A DNA stretch of 64,000 nt from Isoetes taiwanensis (lineage: Eukaryota; Streptophyta; Lycopodiopsida; Isoetales; Isoetaceae): positions 14,802,883 through 14,866,882 of the forward strand of contig JAJEKV010000036.1 of NCBI GenBank assembly GCA_021234155.1, read 5' to 3'. Under the pieces are notes generated by a model. The model worked only from the letters and a program-made list of their open reading frames with translations, was not told the origin of the DNA and made no database searches. The translations under genes were made by a program, and so were the position numbers. Below, in pieces: positions 46,771 through 60,141 of this stretch (the first letter of the stretch is position 1; the number at the start of each line of letters is the position of its first letter).

Positions 46771-47363
46771 TTGTGGAACTTGGTGTGCCACCAGGTGGTA
46801 AGAAAACAAAGGACAGAATGGGCCACTTGCTTAATCTTTGCAATAATGATGTATATGCTTGCATCTCAATTTGGTCTGTTTACCTTGGTTGGTTCTGATT
46901 CCGGCTTCTCATCTATTTTTGGCGTAGGCAATAATGGCTCAATGGGTCTTTGCTTCTATGAGTTGGAGGTACAACATCTAGCACTCAGCCTCCTCCCCAG
47001 TATTTGTGCTTCAGGAGGTGCCGAGTTGAAACAGAGGAGAAAGAGATGTATTTCGCGGGGGATGCTACTCTATATGAATTTGTTGAAAAGGCTTGGAAAG
47101 AACGGGGCAAAGGGGAAATACGGGTTAACATATCTAAAGAAGCTGCTCAAAGGTCAAGGCTTGTGATGCGGTCCAAAGGAAATTTGAGATTGCTTCTCAA
47201 TGCAAAAGCGTTAGTTTTGGTTGGTATCCCGACATCTTTGGTGAGCAAAATGGATAACAAAAGCGTTAGTTTTGCATGCATAAATAGTGCAGCCATCGAG
47301 AAGCCTAGCCTAACGACTTATGCAGTGAAGCTTAAGGATATGGTTGTGTCTACAGACCAGTAA
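46771..47363 (+). pseudogene. NUP50-type Ran-binding domain relic
   Basis: Frame one gives SGFSSIFGVGNNGSMG, an FG-rich linker. Frame two (47004-47363) gives RVETEEKEMYFAGDATLYEF, AWKERGKGEIRVNISKEA, RLVMRSKGNLRLLLNA, DNKSVSFACINSA and LTTYAVKLKD. This is the full strand order of a RanBD1 domain as in plant NUP50, a nuclear-basket protein that binds Ran and importins. The domain is uninterrupted by introns, the frame shifts between linker and domain, and it stops soon after, all of which fits a processed pseudogene. No poly(A) tract is obvious. Confidence 0.85.
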
Positions 47364-50342
47364 AAGTCGTTAAAGCTCACTTAAGGGATTCGGGATCAAA
47401 AGGTGATGATTCGAGAGATGGCATTAAAAGAAGAATCAAAAGTAGAGAATGCTAATCGGGCTACAAACCAATCGCATACGATGCACCCTTGAAGGAAGGA
47501 GAAGGTGTACGCTAGAATGCTATATTATAGATAGGTAAAGATTTAAAAATTTTGTTCGGAATTTAAACTTTTTTCCTCACGTAAGTTATGGCGACTTCCC
47601 TAATCGCTGTAAAACTATGACAACAGAGGTAATGTCCTTGATTAAATACATTTTATCATAAGTACTACCAAAAAATATGAACCTACCGTGAAGGACTTCT
47701 TTCTTTATGTCTTCCAATGGATTCTCTTGCACAATGAAAAGGGCTTGCTTTTCGGACTTCGTAAAAGAAAGCGCAAAAAAAAACATGTTTCTTTTAACTT
47801 GCGTGAACGTGAGAATAACTCTAAACTTTGCCATGGACAATAAGCAACATCAAACAACTCAACCCATAAGTAAGTAGAAAATTGAAAAGCAAGCTAACAT
47901 TTGAAAATAGTCTTTAGAAACCGTTTGCAAGATTTGAAAGGAAATGAACCAATTTGCTCCTCCGGAAATTTTTGCTCAAGTCCAATGCATTTGCCAAGAG
48001 TTGAATGCCACTTGAAGGAAATGTCTCCTTGATCATGAATATTGTTATAATTTTGAAAAACATAGTTGCAAAATCAGATGCATAAGGTAAAATTTGGATA
48101 AACTAAAGTCTCGCTATTGGCTTATGCATGCCCAGATTCAAAATATTTATGCACGATATATTTGATGCAAATAGAGCTGTAGAAAGAGTTGTAGATGAGC
48201 AAACAAATAAGAACTGCAAAGACACACGAACCTGGCAAGTAATTAGAAGCTTCTAAAGAGCTTGTGGGTAGCACAAAATGTAGAACTGGAACTCTGAAAC
48301 GGCATCGGATGGCAGCAGGGAAAAAAATAGCGGCTAATATTAGCCAAATGGCGATTTTTTGGACATTTTTGGAAAAAGTACGGCTAAACTATAAAGGAGG
48401 AAATTTTCGGAAAAAAGAAAAAAATTGCCAAATATTTTCAAAGTTGACCTCCCTTACACCAAGGTTTAGCCAAACATAAGAAAGAAGGAGAGGAAAAATT
48501 CTTCCACTTTAGCCAAACGTTCGAAAGTTTTCCTATGCATTTAGGGGTAGATTAGCCATACTTTTTAATAGCTAATGTAAAATATGAGATTATTCATGAG
48601 ATTATGGAATAGAGGTTGCTAATACTATATTAGATGGACAATTTTTTGTTCTCCAACTAGTAGATTTCTATTATTAATATGTTCATACAATAAAAAGTTT
48701 GGCATAGCATAAATGTTTGGCTAAAGTTTATATAGAGGTTCAAACAAAAAATAGCCAAACATTCAAAACTAGTAAAGGAAAATTATTCAACTTTAGCCAA
48801 ACATTCGAAAGTTTTCTTATGTATTTTGGGTTAAATTAGCCAAAGTTGTTCTAGCTAATCTAAAATATGACTTTAGTAATTTTTTCCCTGGATGGCAGTA
48901 CCAAGAAACAAATTGAGACCTACGAACGTCAAAGCCTTGAAGATGGATTTGAATGGCCTCCTAGGATCCGCTGCATTTTGTTCTTAACTAAATCGAGATG
49001 CAAAACCAGAGTCGTCCGCCATAATCAGGGTGCAACGGAAAACATCCAGGCACCAATGCTCTTGCGTAGTAATCAAAAACTCAGTTGTTGCATGCAATAT
49101 TCTTGCCAGAAGGTCTCTAGAATCAAAGGTCTAGCCGCAAAAGCATTAGAAGATAGGGAGTTCAATTGAAGCTTTTGTGTCCCAATTCCCGCATCCAAGG
49201 AAGGAGGAAGAAATGGACCGATTAATCTGAATGCCAAAAATCGTAGGAGGAGGGAGTGAAAAGAAGAAGATTTGCATGGGTGCTCTGCGGATTCAAATAT
49301 GGCAATCAATGCCCTCGGCGAAGTCTATGCAAGGGGAACGCAAGAATGAAGGAGCCCCGCATCTTTGGCGTAAAGATCTGCGTTCCTTGGCACGGAACCC
49401 AAAGCCATCCCAAAATAAAAAAGAAGATATGAAACCAATGCAAAAACAAGCTCATTAAAAAAGCAAAAGACATGGTCACAAGAAAGGTTTCTGTACCTAA
49501 GCCCATTATTGGTCCATAGGTCCATTTAAAATCAATAACTTCCTTATATTAACTGATTTGAAGTTGAATTTTGGAATATGAATAGCTTCTAGTTTACTGT
49601 AGTAATGTATTTGTTAATCATAACCTTTGGATTAAACTTTATAGCATCAAATTCAAATATGTCTTCTATGTTTATTCTAGATTTATGTCTCGAGATGTGA
49701 CTTTGAAAAAACACATTCTCAAAGTGTCCCATGTCAAATCAATGCAAAAAAAATCAAAGAAAAATATAGAAGTTTATGACTATAAAACATCAAGTTAGAC
49801 TGCTATGTGCAGCTCCACTTGCAGACCATTATTGGTCCACAGGACTGGATGTTTAAAATTAATAGAGGCAATTTTGATCTCAACTTTAGAATATAGTTTA
49901 TGCATGGATAAAATTAATTGGTTAGACAAGCTTGCATAATTTGAGGGCAATATTTAAGCACAAACAATTGTGAATTTATGGGGTATTTATTCGCCAATTG
50001 AATCTACATGGACTTCCACTTACACCTTTCAAAAATTATGTTGTGAAAGGTAAGAAACCATGGTATCATTATGGAGACAAAATGGATAGGGCTAGTGAGA
50101 GATATATGCTCTATACAATTGGTCTAGTTATGGACCATAAATGGTTCATGCTTCATTATATTCATATCTTTTAAATAGTATATTATTTCAATATGAAAAT
50201 AGAGAGTTATATTGCAAAGGAAGGCCCGCATTCATGAAAAATATAGTGTACATAAAAGATGACCTACTTATAACATTATCCTACTAAAACTCTAATGCTT
50301 TGTAGCAACAATGGATATACCAGTTTTATACTAGTAAAAAAT
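47364..50342. other. AT-rich spacer with a ~70-bp direct repeat (48500-48570 and 48779-48845)
   Basis: The repeat carries CTTTAGCCAAACnTTCGAAAG and a following ATTAGCCA word. TTTAGCCAAAC-type words also scatter through 48330-48850, suggesting nested MITE pieces. No gene is recognised. Confidence 0.5.
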
Positions 50343-50920
50343 AACCATGTTTCTACTCCAAAGGTAAATGTTCTACTTTGGCAGGTGATTCATCGCTCTT
50401 TGAGAGTTAATGAGATGGTTCATCGCTTTAAGCCGGGAGTAAGCCCACTTTGCCCAATGTGTGAGCGGTGCATTGAAACATTGGAGCCTTGTTTATATTT
50501 GTCTTGAGTGAGTAGTCTTAGGTCCCGTTTGCATTCTCTTTTGGAGTATCTTTGGATAGCCAGCACTTCTTTTGGGTATTTATCCAAATCAGTCGACTGC
50601 TTCTAAAAGGATTGCATTTCACATGGCAAAGTCTTGGCTAATATGGAGTGTATGGAAGCGAAGGCGAAGAAAGGTCTTTTATGATAATCGTATTTCTTCT
50701 CAGATGGTGCTTCATGAAATTTGTAAGAAGTTGTATAATTGCTTTCAGATCTCCAATTGGCCTACTCGTATTAAAATTCCAACATGGAGTGAACATCTAA
50801 AAGTGATTGATGCTTCAGAGACATTTCTTACTTCTGGAAGTACTTTGTAATATTTTGAGTGTATAATATGAAGTAAAACACGTTCTTCAAAAAAAAAAAA
50901 AAAAAAAAAACCATGTTTCT
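50343..50920 (+). mobile_element. 5'-truncated L1-type LINE with poly(A) and target-site duplication
   Basis: The host word AACCATGTTTCT lies at 50343-50354 and again at 50909-50920, directly after a poly(A) run (50889-50910). The body encodes TPKVNVLLWQVIHRSLRVNE and PLCPMCERCIETLE, a zf-RVT domain with its CPMC pair, then a C-terminal LIWSVWKRRRRKVFYDN. It is an insertion of only the last ~550 bp of the element. The body contains at least one stop between the two coding pieces. Confidence 0.9.
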
Positions 50921-52940
50921 TTGTATATTTCTGCAAGAAAGCCACATGACCTATATAGGGGACCTATATGTATGTCCCTTGTCATATTTTGAACCATTTG
51001 AAAGGCTTATTTGGAGAAATGTAGTGTGTTCTCTACAAAGCTGAGAAAGCCACATCAAAGGTCATATGGTTTAATTTTTTATTCTTATACTTAAACTTAT
51101 TCATCAATAAACATCACTAGCTAGTAAATGATGAGTTTTCAGCCTATAATTTTGGAATTAAGTCAATATTAACCTCTAATGTGTTAATCCTATGGTTGCA
51201 CATCATCTTTAAATCTAGTTAATTGCATGGTTAAACTATATGCAAGTTGATAGAGTAATTTTCTATGTAGATATAAGAAGAATGCATCATTCATTACACT
51301 CGTGATACTTACAAGTGGTGATTTTGGAGCATTTTAACATATAATTTTCTCCTAAATTCTGTATAGGAAATTCTCTATTAGATTTTGAAGTTGATATAAC
51401 TTATGAACACTCCAAAAAAACATACAATTGTACTTCATATAGTTAAGAATCCATGGCCAAAAGAATCAACCCAAAACTTGTAATAATAAGAGAGAAATAA
51501 TTCCTAAACCGCACGCAGTATTTTTGAACAAAATAGGGTTTGCCGGCTTCCACAGACGTTAGATGATAGCAACCAAAGCTGGAAACATACAAATCAATGT
51601 GATCTAAATAAAACCATCATCCAATTAAATTGGGATTATGTCAACTCCAAAAGCACGCCAACCTATAGGTATTTTCTAATGGGTTCTTGGTTTTTTTCCT
51701 CATTTTTTGCAATCATAAAATCATTTCGAAGTTGCATTTCTCATGTATCATTTATATCTCGCTTGAAATATACAAAAAAATCTTGCTATTTTCTTGAAGT
51801 CTTGCTATTATAATCCTGGAGCTTTGAGATGGAAAAACATATTGTATTTGACAAGTATACTACAATTCCTGTGGACAATAAGAGCCTCAAAATTGTAAGT
51901 AGGTGTCAATTAATACAGTGACATATTAAAAAAAAATGCCACGTAAAGTTGCTCATAATAGTTGCCCCCATGGCCCTTTCGAGCCTAGAAATGGCAATGG
52001 AGTTGTCGAAATGTATATATAGAGGCATTTAAACCACACCAACATAGTTTTACGGCAAATAACAAGTAGCACTATTAGTTCAATGAAGTGCTTGCCCCTT
52101 AGTGTTTTATACTAAGGTGATGCTTCGTCCTGGAAGGAAAAATGTTATGTAAATTACATCAGAGAATACAATCATAGGAAAACAAGAAGATCTATATTTG
52201 TAATATATAAAGAAAAGTTATAACCTCACCATTGATGCTAATACTAAAATACACATAGAAAATAGACTATGAACAATGTGGAGCCCCTTAGATGATATCA
52301 AGGCCTACTGTTAAGGAAGAAAAAAATTAAACACAAGCAAATTGCATAACATATGGTGCCATTATTTATTTAACCAAGAGCATAGTGGAATCCACCATTT
52401 AGATGTTATAGTTTTGCTCTATATAATTCTTAGAGCTCTTGGATAAGCTGGAATCTTATTTCGTTTCTGAAACACCAAGTATAGGCATGCTAATTTTTTC
52501 AAACAATCACAGACTTAGAATAGGCATGCATTTATATTTATATTTATAGGCATGCATTTAAATGAATAGGCATGAATAGGACTTAGAATTGCGGATGTAA
52601 GAGCTAACGATATTCTCCTTTTACTTGCATCCTATTCATGCATCCTTTTGCATGCATCCTCCTTTATAGTCATCGAAGCAAAGGCAAATTTGTCAAATCA
52701 GTGGAGGCGATGTTCATTTTGCGGTAGAAAACCGGGTTATTGGTTGCACAGCGAATGTGCATTCCTGGCAGTAATGTAGACCTTGTTACAAGCATTCTGA
52801 CGCGAGGCGGAAATGAATCCACGCCCACAATGCAAAACAAGATCTGGCGCCATAAAGGTAAGATTTCACTTGATAAGGTAAGGCTTTGTTAACAAACATT
52901 TGGTACTGTAATGGACAAATTAGTCCAGGTTCAAAATGGA
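50921..52940. other. AT-rich spacer, no gene
   Basis: No motif, splice-supported frame or structured repeat beyond small ATAGGCATGCATTTA duplications near 52540-52575. Confidence 0.6.
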
Positions 52941-53185
52941 AAACACGCTCAACGTGATTTAGGATTCAATCAGATTGTAAACTATGCTGAGCATGATTAG
53001 AATTCTATCAAAATGTAACTTAGGATTCCATCAAAATGCAAAACACGCTAGGCGTGTTATGGACTCAAATCTTACGCCTCCGCTTACGCACGCAAGCCAT
53101 GACCGAATATCTGGACCATATGCAAAAGCCGTTAATGGACACATTAGTCGCGTTAAGGTATGCAAAACACGCTCGGGGGTGATTT
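52941..53185. repeat. Weak palindrome family (AACACGC-TAG-GCGTGTT) with a short minisatellite
   Basis: One perfect copy at 53042-53058 and decayed relatives at 52941, 52983 (ATGCTGAGCAT) and 53164. Between them GATTCnATCAnAnTGnAA repeats three times (52962-53040). A separate hairpin of similar style (ATCCACGC / GCGTGGAT) lies at 54543-54561. Confidence 0.6.
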
Positions 53186-55921
53186 AGGCGGCGTGTTATG
53201 TGTCTTCATCAGGCACACAGTTTCCTCCTCACCTTCTCTTAACTCGTCAGCATCTAGTGTTTAGAGTAGATCTTAAATATATGATGCAAATTTCTTTGTT
53301 TATCTGTCTCAACGTAATTTAATTTGAGAAGGAGCATCATGCCTTATTTTCTTCTGCTTTGGTCACATGGACAGTCCGCAACTAAGCCTTAATAAGTGGT
53401 TACAGGTTTTCGTATTCTGAATGAAACTATATAGAGAAAAGTGTGCATTAGACTTCTGTGGAGCTCCTTATACTCAAGAATATTTATGCGAAACTACGAA
53501 ATCTAGAAGACATTGTATTGCATGGCATTGTACTAATGTATCCTAGAAAGATTAGCTCTCCTCGGAATGGAGAAAATATGGTGCTACATGGTATCGCCGG
53601 TTCTAGGATAAAATAAAGAATAGCATTTCAAAGCATAACAGTGATGCAATGTCAATTCTTACCTCTCATATGCTAAGAAGTAAGCGCCTTCTATTACTGC
53701 CGCTCCCTTGTGCTTATGATCAAATGCAATCTCAACTTCCTGCATAATAAATCTCGGGGCGTCCACGCAATAAAAACGTAAGTAGTTTAAATTTCATTTT
53801 CCCGCTCGTGTAGATATTTTGAATTTCTTTTTCCCGCTCATGCAATGTTATCTCGCTCAAAGCCTAGCATTTTGGAAAGCCCATTTAGCAAATGATATTC
53901 AAGAAGCCCATTCTACAACAAAGTAGATTTACCGATGCAAGGGATCACTGGTCACAATATTAACAAGAATAATGCGTCTTCATCAAATCTGACAGAGCTG
54001 GTATCTCTTTCCATTATGCTTTATCCATTTCGTTCCTCTCTTGCAACATAAATGGTGGATTGATGGATGGAAAGAGGAAGAAAAACAGAAAGACCAAACT
54101 TTAATTCGGGCGATGACCAGGAAGAGAGCGGCTATCTCAATGGGGCAAGAACAGGTTCGTTCTCAATGGCTTCTTCTTGATCCGATCCCATACCTATAAG
54201 ATTAGATTTCTTTCTTATCAAATAGCTTCATGCATGTTAGATGCCAAATCTGTGCTGCTTGCTGAGGTGCTTGCTGAGATGCTGCCGGTGAAATCGCGTG
54301 GGCTTCAGACCTTTTTTTTCATGAATTGATTTCTTTCAAGCAAGCTTCTTCTTGATCGGCTGCATTATTTGATGGTAAGGTTTATTATTTGATGGCTTCA
54401 CGGCACCAAAGCTCTTGGCACCGCCGGTGGCTTGTCGATTACAATGGCATGGGTGTCGAACCCTTCTGTAAGAGTTTTTTCTTTCAACCTTCTTCTCTTC
54501 TTCTGTAAGAGTTTTAGGCATTACTTTAGTTCTAGCCATAAAATCCACGCCAAGCGTGGATTATTTTTCTCCGTATTTTCCAGCTTAGCTTATTCTTTTC
54601 GTACCATAACAAAGTAGTATTTTTGAAAGATGTTATGATGTGATCACAACCATTGGATTCTAATACCAAGCAATCCAGTCCGTTGAGATTGGGTTATCCA
54701 AGGCAGAAATAAATTTGGCAATTTTATGTTATCTAAGCTATCATTATCTTGTTTGTGTAGGTACCATGAAGCACGTTCAAAATTTTGAAAGCATCTTTGG
54801 GACAAGGTCTATTCTTCCTTTTTAGTGAGCGTTATATAGCTTTTTCTTTAGATACGTTCTAGACTTATTTTTGGATTATCTGGTAGTGAGTCTCCACTTA
54901 TTTTTGGATTATCTTGTTTTGGCTTAAAAACCATGTTTCATCTGGTAGTGAGTCTCCACTTATTGTGAATCTCACTCTTATATTAATTTTGAGTAACTAA
55001 TATTCCCTCCTTGGACATTGTAGGTTTGGTGTGAAAGACATGGTGCAGTTGGCTAGACTTTGAAAGTGTACTGTGCTCATGGCCTCCAAAACCTGTTCCA
55101 GGTAGAAATATGAGAATTATAATATTTCAGGATGTAAGCAAGAACTCTATGATATCATTGGGAGTGCTTCAAGAAAAGTGAACGACTATCTAAATTTTTG
55201 ACATCATGTTTTTATGATATAGTGCTGTATTGTGAAATATTGGCTATTCTGTAAATAATATGGTATTACATTTTCATAATTTTGAGGTGAAATGTGTGAA
55301 TTTGATATGCTACTAAAAATGAGACACACAAGTTGAAACTTGCTTTTCCATAAAATTTTGAAAAACTCTGTTAATGTTGAGTAATTACGACATAATCCTA
55401 ATTTAATTGAATGATGGTTATAATTCCAATTTTAGCAAGGTTTAGGCCTGTTTATGCTAGGAAAACCCAAGAATGCAGTTCTGGACTGTTGCAGAAACTG
55501 TCAAATTCTCTAATATTTGAACAATCACTACAACATATAGGTGAGTTTATTGGCCTTGAAATTCTCGAAAGTCATTAAGAATCAAGTAAAGATTGATATG
55601 GTGGCGATATATCGTGAAATTGAAACTTCTATTCTCAGATATATTGGTATAAGTGACAGTGGCTCAACTGCACCAATTCTGGTCCATGGACCAGGAATGG
55701 TCCCCGGGACCACTCTAGTGTTAAAGTCAATACTATTTTCTACAAGGTTCCTTTGCTTTCTGGAGTAACAACTCCATGGTTAGTGCACTTAAGAATTTGG
55801 AGAGCCCTAACTTAAGCTACGATTGTCCAAATTATTCCAAAAGGCTGCATTTTGAAGCGTGAAAAAATTGCAGAAAAGTGTTACATCACATAATTCAGAA
55901 TCATGGTAACACTCATGTGTC
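53186..55921. other. Spacer with small duplications
   Basis: TCTGTAAGAGTTTT occurs twice near 54465 and 54503. ATCTGGTAGTGAGTCTCCACTTAT occurs twice near 54879 and 54939. The frame 55541-55768 is unrecognised. No gene is called. Confidence 0.5.
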
Positions 55922-57420
55922 TCATGTTGGCCTAAATTCAGAACCATGGTAACACTCATGTGTCTCCTCCAAGCTGCAATCTATTTGTGGAGCATTATCA
56001 CTACCATGTCCTTCTGGAATCGAATTTTGGACGTCTTGATCTTCCTGAAAATGTTCCATAGTATCTGCAAAGCATTCATCTACATTGCAAAGAGGTATCT
56101 CAACAGAAATAGCAACCTCTTTTTCTAAACCCGGAACATCATTTGTCTGGTTATTGTCAATCACTTCAACAATCTCAATGCGCAATGAATTTTCTCCTTC
56201 TGCAACCTGCAAAGTCTAAATTTAGTCCTAAAATTAAAGAAAGAAGAAACACAAGAAAATTAATAAATACCTTTTCTTTTTTCCCTTGCCTTTTCTTGCT
56301 TCTTTCTCCTTCCTCTCCTCTTTGGCAGTCTCCCTAAAACATGCAACATCAAGTGGTCGCAGCCTATGTCTCGTATGAGCAGGTAATTTTAATATCTCAA
56401 TGCCAATAGATGAAGCATACCTTAATGTTTCAATGGTTAAGTGGTTGCCATGGCCATCAAGAATAAGCAAATGTGGATTTTCTTTCGACACTCCTCATGG
56501 AACCTTGGATCTAAAACGGTCAATCCAAATTAAATAAAGCATTAGTCATCAAGCTTTGGGGTCGCATCACCATTAAAACATCCGTTCCACAACTTTCTAG
56601 ATAATCTTTTCAGGCCCTTTTACCTTTGAGAACATAAAGAGAAGGCAATTTAACACCAGCAGCATAGACATAACAGCAAACTGTAAGCCACTCACGATTA
56701 TTCATGGTCCTTTCTGAAACTTGCCTTTGCCCTCTACGTCCTGTAATCCTAACCCCTGTTTCTTTTCCTGTTTGTATTCCTGACTCATCCACATTCCATA
56801 TGTGAGAAGGATCAAAATTAAACATTCTATAAGCTTCTGCTAAATCTGAGTAAAAAGCATCAAGATTAGGAGCTGAAATTGCAATGGCCCTAACATTATC
56901 CATAAGTTAAGTCCTTCTAAGTGCCAATTCTGGATGTCTCCCTTTAAAGCACTTCCACCATTTCCTACCTGGTAGCCCATCCTTGAAAGGAGTAATCCTG
57001 CCAGCACATATCCCTGCAACCCTCTCCCTTAGCAATCGAACGGTAACACCCGTCCCATCTGCAACCATTTGTAAGCACCAAGTAAGAAGATTTTTTTCTT
57101 CCTCGGGAGTAAGCACCTTTGGTTTCTTCCCATTCTCAACCTTTGAGATGTCAAATAGATAATTTCTCAAAGTGGTATGGGGCACACCACCTCATCAGCT
57201 TCCAGAATAGCTGCATCTATTTATTCTTTAGTCCAGGCACCTCTTTTCATGTTTCTAGCTCTCTTGAGAATTGGAGGTGCCCTGAACATGATTGCGAACT
57301 CCCAAACGTGGTCATTGTGGTAGAGGATTGATAATTGGGTTGTCTCATGATCAGGATCAGCAACATTAGAAGAAGCTTTTGCCTGCTGAGAGCATCCTCT
57401 AAGAGGCTTAAAAAGCATGA
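55922..57420 (-). pseudogene. pogo/Tigger-like (DDE_1) transposase relic
   Basis: From 5' to 3' on minus: an N-terminal helix-turn-helix segment with HTTLRNYLFDIS and a second with LRERVAGICAG (56907-57185), then the DDE core: HIWNVDESGIQTGKE (first D, about 56780), LLILDGHGNHLT (second D, about 56470), LRPLDVACF (third D, about 56340). After an intron-like step (CAG acceptor near 56212) comes an acidic C-terminal exon, 55922-56212. An in-frame stop near 57219 and frameshifts near 57190 and 56500-56610 inactivate it. The family cuts and pastes at TA dinucleotides. Flanking TIRs were not identified. Confidence 0.88.
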
Positions 57421-58170
57421 TGCAGAAAGCAAGAAAGGAGACGTGAACTAGGCTCAAATCAAAATGAGAAACTCTTATATAGATTCAGAAGAGAGGGAAA
57501 ATTTGAAATTAATACTCTAGAATGTGTTAAATAGTTGATCTTGTGGTCAAATTGCATGCCACAGTATCAATCTAGCTTTGGAACGCAAACAAAAGAGCAG
57601 GGAGATTTGTTCTTGGTAGGAAAAGCTCTAGTTGCATGTCATAATCCATGAATAAAGGCCCAAAAATCATATCACATGCATGAAACAACCGTAACAAGGT
57701 TTAAAATGAAACGCACTTATTTAAGAAGTGCGTTTGAAAGATTCCTTTATAAAAATTGGAAACTTGAAAAAAATAGACAAAATAGGGAGCAAAATAGATT
57801 GTTGAGCAAATAGCATTGAAATACCCCAAAAAAACAACATTTTTGAAGCCTTTTCATTTTTAAGAAGGGCAAAAAAAAAAAAAGCTTGTTTTGAGGGAAA
57901 AGACATTACATTTAAAAAACTCATTAAGTATTTGTTGTTGAAAATAGAAGGAAATATAGTTTTGTGTTTTTGCAAGCAATATAAGTACTAAGAAAATCAA
58001 ACATAGAAAAGAAAAAAGAGTCTCAGAAATCATGAATCAAAAAAAGAATTGTTCTAATTAAGCATTGTTGAAGAGACAAAGTTTTCAGTTGAGAAATCTT
58101 CATCAAAATATATTAAAATTCGTAACACATAGATTACAATGAAAAGATAGTTTAAAATCTTTGTGCATGT
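57421..58170. other. AT-rich spacer
   Basis: No gene is seen. A sharp rise in GC occurs at about 58170, coinciding with the first family B palindrome. Confidence 0.6.
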
Positions 58171-58904
58171 ATAAATTTATCACGGGGAGGTGGCTCTTCC
58201 AGGTCCACGGGACTCTCTCCCCCTTAGGATCCCGGTCTCTTGCGAGGTTATAATAGCGAGGCGCCCCTTGATTCCAATGAATGCAGTGCATTTGTTTCTA
58301 CGGCTCGGGCACCACCGGGCTCGGTCGACGAACTCCACCTCCTCATTTCTTCTTCCCCGTAAGTGGAGGTCGGATTTACGTATATGTGCCTTTTACATCG
58401 CCCGGCACCATTTTTTTGCTCCCAATTCCCTCGTTTTCATCGGAAAGGATTCACAAGAGCTTATCCGGTCCCGATGAAACTTATTTTGTCCGGTCTATGT
58501 CGACGGAGACAACATTGCCCCCTTAAGGGCAAAGCTGGCTGGTGCTGAGCGGAAAATGCGTCTAAGATCCGGTCGAAGGCGAAAACCAGCGTATCAAATT
58601 ATTTATAAGTCGTGGGCCCGATAATGGGACACCACGGCCGGCCCGCCGGGTCTCTTAATTTTTGCAAAACCGCCGAACTGAAACGCGTTGCGGGGAGAGT
58701 CTTTTTCATTCTAGCGTATTAAAGTGAACCATGGTTTTTTGGCGTCTGTATTGTAAAACCCTATGTGAAAGTGCTCGAAACAACTTACTAGCGGGACCAC
58801 CACCATGACCCACTAGCGTTTGTTTAAGCCTGCAAACGACACAACAATGAAATATTAGTAAAATAAAACAAGGAAAATAAGTTAGCTTCGGTAGTGTGGC
58901 GGGT

Positions 58905-59061
58905 ATAAATTTATACCGGGGTTGCCTTCGCGGTATAAATTTATACCCGCGATTGCCTATGTTGTATAAATTTATACAGCCGCAAGCCAGATAAATTTAT
59001 CTGAGACATTGCCTTGCTATATAAATTTTTAAACCTTAGGGCGGTTGTGGTATAAATTTAT
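58905..59061. repeat. Family B array I: six palindromes in an intron
   Basis: Cores ATAAATTTAT begin at 58905, 58935, 58966, 58991, 59021 (decayed) and 59052, steps 30, 31, 25, 30, 31. The best copies extend to GGGTATAAATTTATACC. All lie in the 276-nt intron 58830-59105. A lone copy at 58171 marks the left edge of the block. Confidence 0.93.
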
Positions 59062-60141
59062 CTGCGTAGGATTACTAAAAGAAAAGCGTTAAATGTTAAG
59101 CTTACCAAATCACGATTTTTCAAAGCCCAGGCATTCTGCATGCGGCTCCCATAGGTTTAAGCCGCGACATTGTTTGTAGGGTCGAATGGAAAATAATGAC
59201 CCTCCGATTAGCGGATAAGGTGACTTCCTTTAGGCCTTCAAAAAGGTGGACTTGCACGCGTCGTGAAAGCCTCCCTCGTCAAAAGCGTCATAATTTTGAA
59301 ACCATAGGGAATATACAGAATGCATAATGTGAAGTTACGCTTCTCCAAAAGTGTCCCCTGACCTACGTCGCGATCACCCTCAACAACTTCGTACATGCGG
59401 TCGACCAAAGCGTTGTAAATCTTTCATAAAGTGTCAAAACGCTGGTGGCGACCTCCTTTCCTGTTCGATTGCCTTAAGTCTCGCCTCTCTTCCTTGGCCC
59501 CTTAACCCGGGGTTTAAAAATCCAAATGGGAGCCCCTTTTTCTTGTTACGTAAGAATATTGTGAGAAAAAGGCACAAACCTGAAACATATTTTTAGCAAA
59601 ACTTACCCGACCACTAAAGTTAACGGCGTGCTCTCTAATAATACTATCGGTGGTACAACTTGGGTAGAAAGCTTGCACTCCTCAGTTCCTCAAGGTTTAG
59701 GCTGCTTCATTAACTTCGGCACAGCGGTAACAATGTCTTCGTGCGCAAAGAGAAACATGTTGTAAGACCGTAGGAAAATGTAAAAGAAAGGCGGCATTGC
59801 AAATGTGGCTTACGTCTTAGCTTCCTTGGCCATTTAGATCTAATGTAAATTCCTTAATGCTGACTTTTTCCAAAGGCGAACAAAAAATTTCTTTGCTTTT
59901 TAATCCACAGAATCGCTGGGTCCGGGTACAATGCTCATATTTTTTGTTTTAATTCTCCACCCTTTTTGGTTTTTCCACTGCCGGGCTTGCTTTCTTTAAG
60001 CTCACCATCTTGAACATACAAAAATTCTTTCTTGAAGATCCCACACCAGTAAATGGACAAGCGCCATTGGTTTAGTGTTGCTTAAGCGTAAGAGAATATG
60101 TTGCGGTCTACTTTCTAAACACGCATGAGTGGTGTAGTCAG

